Origin: Halobacteriovoraceae bacterium
GTDB taxonomy: Bacteria; Bdellovibrionota; Bacteriovoracia; Bacteriovoracales; Bacteriovoracaceae
Length of the DNA: 64,000 nucleotides
Reading direction: 5' to 3'
Assembly: GCA_002711995.1 (NCBI GenBank)
Contig: PASN01000019.1
Location: 310,001-374,000, forward strand
Of the stretch, positions 36,401 to 44,738 are shown in pieces (position 1 is the stretch's first letter; every line of letters starts with the position of its first letter). The translations under genes were made by a program, and so were the position numbers. The notes beneath the pieces are model-generated. The model was given only the letters and a program-made list of their open reading frames with translations, had not been told where the DNA came from and searched no databases.

Positions 36401-38986
36401 AATACTAAAGTTCGGGTCTCAATGGAAGATTTGCCATCGCAGGTAGATCATTTTGCGCAAATATCACCAAGCAAGGTTGCAATTTCCACTCAAGAAAGAA
36501 GTATTACATACGAGGAGTTGAAGAAATATAGCGAGAGCATTGCTCAACAACTTTTAGAAATGGAAATCGAAAGAGGGGATCTTGTAGGTCTTGTGTGCGA
36601 AAGAGATGTTAATGCGCCTATTTTTTATCTTGGTGTGCTTAAGGCCGGATGCGGTTATGTGCCAATGGATCCCGGCTTTCCAGTTGAAAGACTAGAATAT
36701 ATCGCCAAAAATTCAGGGGTTAAAATTATCATTGCCCCTGAGGCCAAGAAGGAACAATTCAAAGTTGCATGTGATCATGTCATGAGTTTTTCCGAGTTTG
36801 ATTTCACCAAACCTCTTCATCAAAGACCAGGCCTAAATTTAGAATCGATTGCCTATGTAATTTATACTTCTGGTTCAACTGGGCTGCCAAAAGGTGTACA
36901 ACTTTCACGGCGTTCAATGAACAATTTTCTCTGCTCAATGGCCAAAACACCAGGCATGTCATCCAGAGACACGATGTTGGCGGTAACAACATTTAGTTTT
37001 GATATTTCTGTTTTGGAAATTTTCCTTCCACTTATGGTAGGTGGAAGGCTTGTCATTGCCTCAAAATCCAACACAATGAGTGGAGAAGAATTGATCGAAC
37101 TCATCGAGAGACAAAAAGTTAGTATAATGCAGGCAACTCCCACCACATGGAGAATGATGCTTTCAGAGGGGTGGAGAGGGGATGAGAATTTTAAAATTCT
37201 TTGTGGAGGAGAACCCTTTCCTGTTGATTTGGCCAATAAGTTAAAAAAGGCCGGTGGGTCTGTGTGGAATATGTACGGTCCAACTGAAACAACTGTATGG
37301 TCCACCTGCCATAGAGTAGAAGAGTTGGGTGACCATGTGCCTATTGGTCTGCCAATTGACAATACTTCCGTTTATATTCTGGATAAGAGTCTAAGACCTG
37401 TGCCATATGGAGTTGAGGGAGATCTATACATAGGAGGCGATGGGCTAGCTCTGGGGTATCATAATTTACCAGAACTAACCGCTAGCTCTTTTGTTAAAGA
37501 CACCGTTTCTGGGAAAGGTAATTTGTATAAAACTGGTGACCTGGCCCGCTTTAACTCTAAAGGGCAGCTGATTTGTTTAGGTCGAAACGATGGTCAAATA
37601 AAATTGCGGGGATACCGGATAGAGTTGGGTGAAATTGAGTCCCGGGTTGCAAGACTGCCTAATATTCAAGAGGCCGTTGTAGTGGTTCAAAATAAAGATT
37701 CGTCAAATCCAACATTAACTGCTTTTATAAGGATTGATGGCCAAAACGCGTTTAACCAGTTTGAGGCCCAAGGAAACCTTGCAGCATCTCTGCCAAACTA
37801 TATGATTCCATCCAAATTCGTAGTCGTCGAGGAGTATCCAAAGACTTTGAATAACAAAATTGACCGTAAAACATTGGAGCAACAGAAGGTTAACACATTC
37901 GCACCAATGGATAAGGAACAAAAAAATACAATTTGTGGAAATGAAAGAGCCAAAAATCTCATTGGTGAAGTTCAAAAGATATGGATGGAAACTTTAAAAG
38001 TTGACGAGTGTAACCTTGATGACAACTTCTTTGATGTGGGAGGGCACTCCCTACTTGCGGTCGACTTGTTTAGAGAAATTGAAGCTAAGCTAAATGTTAA
38101 TCTCCCCCTTGCAATACTCATGAATGATTCAACCCTTGGAGGATTGATAAGAGCTATTGACCCATCGGCGGATTTGAATCATGAAGTAAAGGCTGAAGAC
38201 CATGTTGATTTGGAAGAGCAGACGCTATTTATTCCCGATATATGTAAGTGCATGGTGCCTATTAAAAAGACTGGAAAGAAAGAGCCCATCTTCATATTTC
38301 ATAGTGTAGGCGGCAATATCTTAAACTACATAGGATTAAGTAAAGCTGGTGGTGAACATCTTCTAATAGGAGTTCAGGCCTTGGGCGTAGATGGATCCGT
38401 CCTGCCTAAAAATGACTTAATGGAAATGGCAAAGCTGTACGCTGATGAAATTATGCTTGTTAGACCTGATGGGCCTTATATCCTTGCAGGAGGGTCTTTT
38501 GGAGGCCTTCTGGCATTAGAAGTAGGTAGAATTCTTTTGGAGCATGGGCACGAGGTTAAACCGTTACTTATGTTTGATACTTTTGGACCTGGATTGAACT
38601 TAAACGGTACAAAGGGATTTGAAGGTGACCTCCTGCAAAGGACCAAAAGAGGCATTATTTGGAGGATCCAAAGGGCATTAATCAAAACCCAAAGTTCAGT
38701 GATGGCATATTTAGGGATGCCGATTCCGCACACTATAAGGCATAAAAACATAGAACTATGCAATTTTGAGGCATTGTGGAAATGTACTATACGAAAATAC
38801 GATGGGGACATTATTTTAATCCGGGCCCCAATAGAGGACAATGTTTGGTATAGGGATGAATATATGGGTTGGCGCGAGTACGTGGCCGGCGATATTAAAG
38901 TAAGCTACGTTAATGGTATTCATTCAAAGTTCATAGAGTCCAAAGATTTTTTAAAGGTCTTTTCTGATGCAATACATAGTATTTAG
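33434..38986 (+). CDS. NRPS megasynthase, C-T-C-A-T-TE
   Basis: An 1850-residue protein that continues and ends the assembly line. Condensation 1 (about 25-440) has HHLVCDG at 153-159, and carrier 1 has Ser504. Condensation 2 (about 560-980) has HHIVFDG at 684-690. Adenylation (about 1000-1485) has YTSGSTGLPKG near 1144 and NKIDRK near 1474. Carrier 2 has Ser1539. The thioesterase (about 1615-1850) has GGSFGG with Ser1688, Asp1715 and His1830. The A pocket reads D I L Q L G M V W K, close to the known glycine code DILQLGLIWK. Condensation 1 is followed directly by a carrier without an A domain. GGAAAG precedes the ATG, ten bases after the first megasynthase. TE releases by hydrolysis or cyclisation; which one is not visible. 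Confidence 0.93.
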   Translation: MKHYEKAVEVDFNPFRDGELVTSVPTTESQKEIWSSIEIDSRANLCYNESIRIRLEGPLDFDLLEVAFNETLAKRDSLRASFSPRGKDFMVGVHTPRKIPFFDYSNEKNKYELVKRHAQKCAEHLFDLNTGPLFIAELVKLNEDEHLLFLTGHHLVCDGWSMALIVSDISKFYKAISRGEDIANISRAPNFFEYALKAERKQGGVPRYWPEEFKEIPPDLNLPLNYKRPEFRTYESRRVDYELDSKLIKDSRKFAAQNKKSLYQLLLANFGLLLNTLTKQKEIVVGISSAGQSVDYNEDLVGHLVNLLPIKFTFYNGMPYSEIFELTKEKMLNAFDAQDATFGEIIKELNLKRDPSRIPLVSVIFNVDQQYSGQGMDFGELRSSYESNPRTYENFEIFINATILDDRCVLECQYNTNLFAENTIVEWLELYESLLTRAIHEKELTAAVNEHSFSAEDESLAKEDSLGLENISEGVKNAKKVWEEVLGLHDIPLKANFFTIGGHSLLGVDVCHRAKEEFGVNVKLKDLLERPTLVEFSKFFEDANTSETEKLNKHVHTSFQLTKAQKQTLFWEKLNPENNGVYHLPAAIRIRTSVDRARLENAFIDVVNAHPSLRAFVNKNTEQETVPSEHIDFSLESAEVSIEEAIETMNALSKVPFDLSKAPLMRAQLFKLDEDDFIIYINFHHIVFDGWSFDIFFRDLDLAYRGESLPQEELEYLDFADWQNDYINSNKFEDDLEAWRKKLSGELPRLNLPTDKSRTEVISTEAGEVKFEIPKHLVNEINHFSKEKGVSVYSLLMACYNQALMDYSQMDEVIVGLPVRGRNSSKYLNTIGYFVNGSVIRTKRENTPSELINSVREEVAWALSYQDTPFSEIARSLNIASEPGVNPIYQAFFSFQDINGRSQQFNGEKYSQINIDCAHASVDLNMWVKASTERIEGAIAFRKDLFEKASIQHFFNYFINLVEYSLANSDESWSQFKPAGLMKLYQDINNTKVRVSMEDLPSQVDHFAQISPSKVAISTQERSITYEELKKYSESIAQQLLEMEIERGDLVGLVCERDVNAPIFYLGVLKAGCGYVPMDPGFPVERLEYIAKNSGVKIIIAPEAKKEQFKVACDHVMSFSEFDFTKPLHQRPGLNLESIAYVIYTSGSTGLPKGVQLSRRSMNNFLCSMAKTPGMSSRDTMLAVTTFSFDISVLEIFLPLMVGGRLVIASKSNTMSGEELIELIERQKVSIMQATPTTWRMMLSEGWRGDENFKILCGGEPFPVDLANKLKKAGGSVWNMYGPTETTVWSTCHRVEELGDHVPIGLPIDNTSVYILDKSLRPVPYGVEGDLYIGGDGLALGYHNLPELTASSFVKDTVSGKGNLYKTGDLARFNSKGQLICLGRNDGQIKLRGYRIELGEIESRVARLPNIQEAVVVVQNKDSSNPTLTAFIRIDGQNAFNQFEAQGNLAASLPNYMIPSKFVVVEEYPKTLNNKIDRKTLEQQKVNTFAPMDKEQKNTICGNERAKNLIGEVQKIWMETLKVDECNLDDNFFDVGGHSLLAVDLFREIEAKLNVNLPLAILMNDSTLGGLIRAIDPSADLNHEVKAEDHVDLEEQTLFIPDICKCMVPIKKTGKKEPIFIFHSVGGNILNYIGLSKAGGEHLLIGVQALGVDGSVLPKNDLMEMAKLYADEIMLVRPDGPYILAGGSFGGLLALEVGRILLEHGHEVKPLLMFDTFGPGLNLNGTKGFEGDLLQRTKRGIIWRIQRALIKTQSSVMAYLGMPIPHTIRHKNIELCNFEALWKCTIRKYDGDIILIRAPIEDNVWYRDEYMGWREYVAGDIKVSYVNGIHSKFIESKDFLKVFSDAIHSI

Positions 38987-41576
38987 CCTTTTATTTGTGG
39001 TCGGCCAAGTTTATGGGCTGACCGCAGGTAAAGTTGTAAAATTCAAAGGTGGAGAATATAAAAATTTTTCTATTACACAAGATTTAAAAAGGAAACTTTC
39101 GAGTTCGAGTAGAATTTCTTTTACAATAATGAATCCCACAAAAAAGAATAAGGTTTTCTTTCTTGTGTTTGAAGATCAAAAATCTGTCGATTATTGGACC
39201 AGGTTGAACTTTAAAACCACTCTGGCACCTGGTGAAAATCAGTTGGACTTTGATCTTAAGCGCTATCTTGGTGAAAGAGGTTCTAACAAGGTCAATCGAA
39301 GGCTTGACTTTAAGACTCTTAAGAAAGCTTTTGTGTATGTAGAGGAAAGCAGTGGCCTGTTTGACACACCCTATGAACTAAGAAATGTATCAATATACAC
39401 CCAAAAAGAGCTTAAGGTTCGTGAGGGTATTAAACTCTTCTCTTTTGGCAACTATCAAAGAGGTGATTTGCCCAGAGCTTTCAAACTGATCAATGACAAA
39501 ACCCTTTATGGAAAACAAAACCCTCACGGTTTTGTATCCATTGATTTATGGCGTAGCTCCGATGACCAGTTGGCCCCCTTTTGGTATTCAAAGACCCTTG
39601 GAGTTAATAAAGCTGTTTTTAGAATGACTCTTCCTCCAGGGGAGTATGTATATAGGTTAATTTGGGATCGCGTTGGTTATTGGGATGTTCCTTTTTGGAA
39701 AAAACGAAAGCTGTTCATCAACGAATTTCCCGAGATTGTCGAGACAAGATCAGATATTGATGACTTTATGAAGGACTATCTTTCAAACACTATTGAGCCT
39801 CCTTTTGGAGAACACCCTTATGATTTTCATTTGAAAAGAATTTTAAGGCCTATGGAAGGTGAATTCACGGTTAAGGGGTCTAGTGTGGACTTTCAATTCT
39901 CAGGTGATGCAAGTGGAGTTTCTTTAAATACGCTCATGGTATGGCCTAAAGCAATGAATAAGGCAGCAAAAAAACTAATCGTCGATTTAGATTCACTTGG
40001 AAAAAAGCATTTTAGTCAAAAATATAGAATGATCAAATCAAAAAAAGATTCTGATTTAAAGAAGAGAGTTGGAGCCGTCGGGGTTGGGGAGATAATGTCT
40101 CCTAGGAGCAAGTGTTCATCGATTAAAAAACATAGGGTGGTGACCGCAAAGAATGGTAGGGTTGGGATCGATCTCTGTATAAAGGGAGACCCATCTAAAA
40201 GTATTAAGATTGCATTGGGGGAGTTAAAGTCGTCAAATTCAAAAATCACCCAAGATAAGTGGAAAATTTATAAATATAAATATCGGTTCAAGTCTATTGA
40301 TTTGAACCATGAGACTTATGGGACTAGAGTTGAAGAGTTGAATGAGAGCAAAAATAATGAGTTTAATCCCAATGGCCACGACAAGACATTTTATCATCTT
40401 AGTTTAAGTGATGATAAATTCGTCCCTGGAGTTTTTAAAGGTGATATTGAAATTTCTCAAGGCAAGTGGAAAGAGATTATAAAATTGAATCTGCATGTTT
40501 TGAACCAGGAGTACGAATCTCTAGTAATAAATGCTGGGACGATAGGCCTGTCGCCATTCCCAAAAACTTATTTCAACGCCGACGATCTCAATCTTATGGA
40601 TCTAAAGTATCACTTCAAAGCAAAAGAGAAGCTTAAAGATATTGGATTAAAGGCATTCACAGATGTTCCAGGCCCCAAGATCTCTTATGATCAATCCTTT
40701 AAAAAGTTTAAGCTAGATATGAGCGAAATTTCAAGATTGGTTCATAAAAGTGAAATGAATGATGTTTTTCTATATAATGGCAATTTTCCAAAGCAATTAT
40801 TGAATGGTCATTTTAGAAACGCCTCACAGACCGAAAAGAGCTTCAATGACAATAGGAAATCCCAGTTTAAAAAGATACTCGAGGGATTTAATGGAAAAGG
40901 ACTTGTGTACTTGTACAGTGACGAGGCCGCTGGTTATAGGAACGCTGTAAAGGAAGATCTTGAGTTGGGCCAACGAATTAAAAAGAAACTTCCCGGTATC
41001 AAGATTGGTGGCTTTGGCAGCTTGTACGATTGGGAAAAGGCAAAAGAGCTCTATAAAACTTGGGATTTTGGGCTTTATGGCGATATCCCATCAAAACATA
41101 CTCTTAGACGACTAAATAAGCTTAAGCAGAATTACGGTTTATACAATCTGTGTGCAGGACCTGAAGAGGACCTCACGTTTTGCTTTGGGCCTCTCCTGTT
41201 CCGACTTCAAGCTAGTGGCATTAAGTACTACTTTGAATGGCATGCAAGCGCCATTCATAATTATCCTGGGTATGATCTTGATGGAAGAGAAGCTGATATT
41301 GCATTCTTTTATCCATCAGCATCAGGTGAGATCAGTATAACTAGAAGGTATGTTATGGCCTCGCAAGGGATGGAAGTCTTTAAGAAACTAAACCTGTTAA
41401 AATCTCGTCTTGTAGGAAAAAGGGCCAAAGGGCTTAATGACAGAAAGGCGCTGGCGTTCCTGAAAAAACTGGAAGGTCCCACTTTGTTTCCTATTTACTC
41501 CTTTAAAAATTATAGAGAATCTTTGCAAAAGTTAATTAAACAAAATCTTGATGATCTTTTGTTGTCACAGTTTTAA
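38967..41576 (+). CDS. Secreted GH123/DUF4091-like protein
   Basis: An 869-residue protein with a signal peptide (hydrophobic residues 3-14, cleavage probably near VYG-L). The N-terminal 145 residues are beta-rich like a carbohydrate-binding sandwich. The C-terminal third resembles DUF4091/GH123: a strand ending in SDE (D652, E653) where that family keeps its catalytic acid pair, then YYFEWHASA, a FFYPSASGE block and a following ITRRYVMASQGM helix. GH123 acts on beta-N-acetylgalactosaminides with substrate help from the N-acetyl group. The ATG lies 20 bases inside the megasynthase gene, so translation is coupled to it. The link to the peptide product is unexplained; cleavage of a sugar-bearing pro-form or of a target polymer are both possible. 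Confidence 0.6.
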   Translation: MQYIVFSLLFVVGQVYGLTAGKVVKFKGGEYKNFSITQDLKRKLSSSSRISFTIMNPTKKNKVFFLVFEDQKSVDYWTRLNFKTTLAPGENQLDFDLKRYLGERGSNKVNRRLDFKTLKKAFVYVEESSGLFDTPYELRNVSIYTQKELKVREGIKLFSFGNYQRGDLPRAFKLINDKTLYGKQNPHGFVSIDLWRSSDDQLAPFWYSKTLGVNKAVFRMTLPPGEYVYRLIWDRVGYWDVPFWKKRKLFINEFPEIVETRSDIDDFMKDYLSNTIEPPFGEHPYDFHLKRILRPMEGEFTVKGSSVDFQFSGDASGVSLNTLMVWPKAMNKAAKKLIVDLDSLGKKHFSQKYRMIKSKKDSDLKKRVGAVGVGEIMSPRSKCSSIKKHRVVTAKNGRVGIDLCIKGDPSKSIKIALGELKSSNSKITQDKWKIYKYKYRFKSIDLNHETYGTRVEELNESKNNEFNPNGHDKTFYHLSLSDDKFVPGVFKGDIEISQGKWKEIIKLNLHVLNQEYESLVINAGTIGLSPFPKTYFNADDLNLMDLKYHFKAKEKLKDIGLKAFTDVPGPKISYDQSFKKFKLDMSEISRLVHKSEMNDVFLYNGNFPKQLLNGHFRNASQTEKSFNDNRKSQFKKILEGFNGKGLVYLYSDEAAGYRNAVKEDLELGQRIKKKLPGIKIGGFGSLYDWEKAKELYKTWDFGLYGDIPSKHTLRRLNKLKQNYGLYNLCAGPEEDLTFCFGPLLFRLQASGIKYYFEWHASAIHNYPGYDLDGREADIAFFYPSASGEISITRRYVMASQGMEVFKKLNLLKSRLVGKRAKGLNDRKALAFLKKLEGPTLFPIYSFKNYRESLQKLIKQNLDDLLLSQF

Positions 41577-41577
41577 A

Positions 41578-42135
41578 TCAACTCCGCAATTCTCTCATAG
41601 CGCCTGCCCACTTCTCAAGCTGACCCAATACGCCTTCGAGTTGTTTTGCTTGATGTTTGCGGGGATTGAAGTTGTTTCCATTTTCAAAGTCATCTCTTAG
41701 AGATAGGGCCAATTGGTTTCTTACGGTCGCGATTTGGAGTTCTGCGCAAATAAGTCTTAAATGCTCCACGGCCCTAGTGCCACCCGCGCCGCCATATGCA
41801 ACGAAGCCTGCGTCCTTGTTGTTCCACTCTTTGTATAGAAAATCGAGCGCATTCTTTAGAGCTCCACAAGTGGAGTGGTTATACTCAGGTGACACGAAAA
41901 TAAAGCCGTCAAATTGAGAAATCTTTTCTGACCATTTTTTTGTGTGATCCTTTGAGTAATCTCCGCTTGAAGGTGGTTTTGGCTCATCGAGAAGCGGTAA
42001 GTTGTAATCTAAAATATCGACTAATTCATATTTTGCCCCGTCCCTTTGCCTTGCATGCTCATAAACCCAGTCTCCAACGCTCGCCCCAACTCTAGTAGGG
42101 CGTGTGCTTCCGATGATGATTGCCAAGTTCAACAT
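41578..42135 (-). CDS. NADPH-dependent FMN reductase family protein
   Basis: A 185-residue flavodoxin-like protein: IIGSTRPTRVG phosphate loop at the N end, SPEYNHSTCGALKNALDFL as the family flavin-loop signature, and YGGAGGTRAVEHLR. Such enzymes reduce FMN, quinones, azo dyes or chromate with NAD(P)H in the cytoplasm. ATG 42135 has AGAGGGGG just upstream; an ATG-like earlier in-frame start at 42159 would overlap the neighbouring gene. The 3' end lies one base from the stop of the convergent GH123-like gene. Confidence 0.9.
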   Translation of the reverse strand: MLNLAIIIGSTRPTRVGASVGDWVYEHARQRDGAKYELVDILDYNLPLLDEPKPPSSGDYSKDHTKKWSEKISQFDGFIFVSPEYNHSTCGALKNALDFLYKEWNNKDAGFVAYGGAGGTRAVEHLRLICAELQIATVRNQLALSLRDDFENGNNFNPRKHQAKQLEGVLGQLEKWAGAMRELRS

Positions 42136-42145
42136 ATTGCCCCCT

Positions 42146-43432
42146 CTACAGTTTCTCAAGGTTCCTAAACATGTGGTTCAGCCAATACGTGGAGAGTCTT
42201 GGATTTTCTCCACGGCAGCGAGCTTCCCTTAGCGGCACCCATAAAAAATCGGGGTGGTCATTTTCGTTGATCCACTCGCCCTTGTATGGTGTTCCCTGTG
42301 GAGTTGTATACAAGTAATACCAGTAAGTTCTCGTTGATGTTGGTGCTATTCTCTTTTCGTGAACAAAGGTGTCAGAGTACTCATGAGAGCGCAATTCTTC
42401 CTTTACCAAATATTTATATGGTTGTTCCGTCTCTTCATAAGTGAACGTATAGCCTGAGATTATGTGATTATCCACTACTGCGGTATTGTCGTAATCATAG
42501 GACACTGGCTTTTTAAGCTTGTCTATATAGTACTTTAGAAGTCTGTGGAACCTGTGGGGATATATGTCATTTTCATCATTCCATGGCCTGCCATAGTTTC
42601 TTTTTCCATAAAAGGCGTTTCTAGTGCAGTAACTTATGGCGCTTCTGAGCCCTTGAATGTCTGAGCTGGTTATAACTGTGTTGTTATTCTCATCTTTTAA
42701 GTCAAAGTCATCATAGCCATATAAAATAGTTGCTGAAACCCAACCATTGCAATGTCCTGTCCAATCAAGGTTTCCTGCATGCCTTCTCATTTCCCAGGCC
42801 ACGGAATTAGGTGAGTTTCCTGTTACACTTTTTACATACGCATCGTATTTTGCAAGTGGCGAATTAACACCATTTGCAAGTGGAGCCCCTTTTTGGGGCC
42901 ACCAATAGCCATCTGAAGGAATCTTATCCTCTGGTAGGTAAGATTGCTCTACTGACTTAGCGCCAAGGTGGTTAAGAGAAAAATCCTTTGTAGCAACCTT
43001 AATATTAGGTTCCGCCCTAAAGGCATTTAATGATGAATTTATTGAAGACTCTATCAAGGGTAGATCCGATATGTCTGTTTTCTCATGTTTAGTTGGGTCT
43101 ATCTCTAAAGGGATTGGCAAAGGATTAATTTCTAATCCTTCTTTTTCAACCAATACCATCTTTCCCGCTGATGCTGAGAAATGCTTCAAGGATGAGTTCT
43201 TTCCAGTAGAAGTTATTAATGCGGCAGTTTCATGCTTTATAACGTTTTCTTCTAGAACGAATACAAACTTTTCGTTTTGATTAAGTTTTTTATAGCATCC
43301 TAAGATCTTACTTTGGGTGTGACTTAGCTGCTCTTTTTCTGGGGTATCAATTGTAAATTTATAACAATCGATGGCCTGTGCCATTCCCATGGTTAAAAAA
43401 AAATAGGCCGTAATGAAAAGGGAACGATTCAT
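42146..43432 (-). CDS. Secreted protein, transglutaminase elicitor-like candidate
   Basis: A 428-residue exported protein with signal peptide (cleavage probably after AQA near residue 20). The middle region reads WWPQKGAPLANG ... SPLAKYD ... AWEMRRH ... W.GHCNGWVSA, the order seen in transglutaminase-elicitor proteins (Pfam TGase_elicitor), with the candidate catalytic Cys in GHCNGW. A downstream VDNHIISGYTF segment could hold the catalytic His. It may cross-link or deamidate proteins outside the cell. GGAGATAAT precedes the ATG. It ends just before the FMN reductase start. Family assignment is from memory of motifs only. Confidence 0.55.
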   Translation of the reverse strand: MNRSLFITAYFFLTMGMAQAIDCYKFTIDTPEKEQLSHTQSKILGCYKKLNQNEKFVFVLEENVIKHETAALITSTGKNSSLKHFSASAGKMVLVEKEGLEINPLPIPLEIDPTKHEKTDISDLPLIESSINSSLNAFRAEPNIKVATKDFSLNHLGAKSVEQSYLPEDKIPSDGYWWPQKGAPLANGVNSPLAKYDAYVKSVTGNSPNSVAWEMRRHAGNLDWTGHCNGWVSATILYGYDDFDLKDENNNTVITSSDIQGLRSAISYCTRNAFYGKRNYGRPWNDENDIYPHRFHRLLKYYIDKLKKPVSYDYDNTAVVDNHIISGYTFTYEETEQPYKYLVKEELRSHEYSDTFVHEKRIAPTSTRTYWYYLYTTPQGTPYKGEWINENDHPDFLWVPLREARCRGENPRLSTYWLNHMFRNLEKL

Positions 43433-43592
43433 ATTATCTCCTTTATACTTCTATGCACTGATACTGAAGGAGTCTCCTGGGAAGGACAAATCGGTTATTT
43501 CTATACTGTGGTGTTATAAATTAAGTTTGAAAACACTTAAACCAGAGGATGTCTAATAAGACTAAATCTGAAATAGGTGTTAGAGATATTGC

Positions 43593-44738
43593 ATGAAAAC
43601 TCCTCATGCCGCGCTCTCTTTAGAAAAGTTTAGAGAGTCACCTCAGAAAGAAATAAAAAACTTCCTAAAACAGTTGGACGACAGCGCTCCTGCAACCTTT
43701 ATATTCTTAGGCTCTGAGGAGTTTATTCCCGAATTAGAAAAACAGCTAAAAGAGTGGAAGGGGGTTGTTTGCGCATGCACGACCTGTGGTGAAATTGTTG
43801 AAGGACAATACCTTCGCACGCATGTGGTTGGATTAAGTTTTTCTTCAGAACGCATTCATTGCAAAAGTCTAATCTTTGAACTTGGGGGCGAAGACCTGAA
43901 CGCTTCTGAGGAGTTTGGTAAGGCCTCGGTCGAAATTGAGCGTTTCAGAGCGGATATGCTAATGAATGAGCCTAAGACAAAGTTTTTTGCGACGCTAGTC
44001 ATTGATGGCATGGCCATAAAAGAAGAGCTTTTTCTTAATGGCTTTCATAAATATGTTGTGGATATGCCCTTCTTAGGAGGCTCAGCTGCAGATAATTTTG
44101 AATTCAAACGATCCTTCATATACGACGGCGCTAAATTTAGGACCAATATCGCCAATGTGTTAGTTTTCAGCACCAGCCTTCCGTTTAAAGCTTTTAAAAC
44201 TCAAGATTTTGATATTACTGACAAACGAATGGTGGTCACGGAAAGTGAGCCTGGCAAGAGAAAAATTTCTGAAATAGATGGAATACCTGCAGCGGATGCC
44301 TATGCAGAGGCCCTCGGCATGCCGGTATCAGAGCTTAATCTAAAAGTGTTTGCGAACAATCCCCTTATTGTAAATTACGGCGGGCGAAACTACATTCGAA
44401 GTGTTCTTTATACAAACAAAAAGAAAGAGCTTGCATTTGCATGCGCTATGGAGACAGGAGTTGTTGTTAGGCTAGGTGCTCGCGTCGGAAAGCTTGTGGA
44501 GGGATTAAAATCCGAACTCGAAAATGTGGATTTTGAAATTGACACCTCCCTGGTGTTTGAATGCAGCCTAAGAAGACACGACATTCTTAATGCTCCTGAG
44601 TCGGAAAAAGAAGCGCTCTTGGATCTTTTTAAGGAAATAAATGCAGTCGGTTTTCACACTTATGGTGAACAATTTGAATCGGTACATATTAACCAAACTC
44701 TCACGGGGTTGCTCATTGGACATGCAAGAACAGAGTGA
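43593..44738 (+). CDS. FIST-domain sensor protein
   Basis: A 381-residue cytoplasmic protein with the FIST_N pattern (FIFLGSEEF, CTTCGEI, VVGLSFSS, LVIDGMAIKEE, FLGGSAADNFEF) followed by the FIST_C part (ISEIDGIPAADAYAEALG, LAFACAMETG). FIST domains are thought to bind small ligands, possibly amino acids, and to pass a signal to kinases or chemoreceptors. The next gene is a soluble histidine kinase overlapping by 17 bases, so the pair forms a sensor-kinase unit. No membrane helix is present. Confidence 0.85.
   Translation: MKTPHAALSLEKFRESPQKEIKNFLKQLDDSAPATFIFLGSEEFIPELEKQLKEWKGVVCACTTCGEIVEGQYLRTHVVGLSFSSERIHCKSLIFELGGEDLNASEEFGKASVEIERFRADMLMNEPKTKFFATLVIDGMAIKEELFLNGFHKYVVDMPFLGGSAADNFEFKRSFIYDGAKFRTNIANVLVFSTSLPFKAFKTQDFDITDKRMVVTESEPGKRKISEIDGIPAADAYAEALGMPVSELNLKVFANNPLIVNYGGRNYIRSVLYTNKKKELAFACAMETGVVVRLGARVGKLVEGLKSELENVDFEIDTSLVFECSLRRHDILNAPESEKEALLDLFKEINAVGFHTYGEQFESVHINQTLTGLLIGHARTE

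Noticed and set aside
36862-37362. 166-codon minus-strand frame within the second megasynthase A domain
   Set aside because: Antisense to conserved adenylation motifs; no independent support.
44641-44721. Upstream extension of the FIST-partner kinase
   Set aside because: It would overlap the FIST gene by 98 bases; ATG 44722 gives a normal coupled start.
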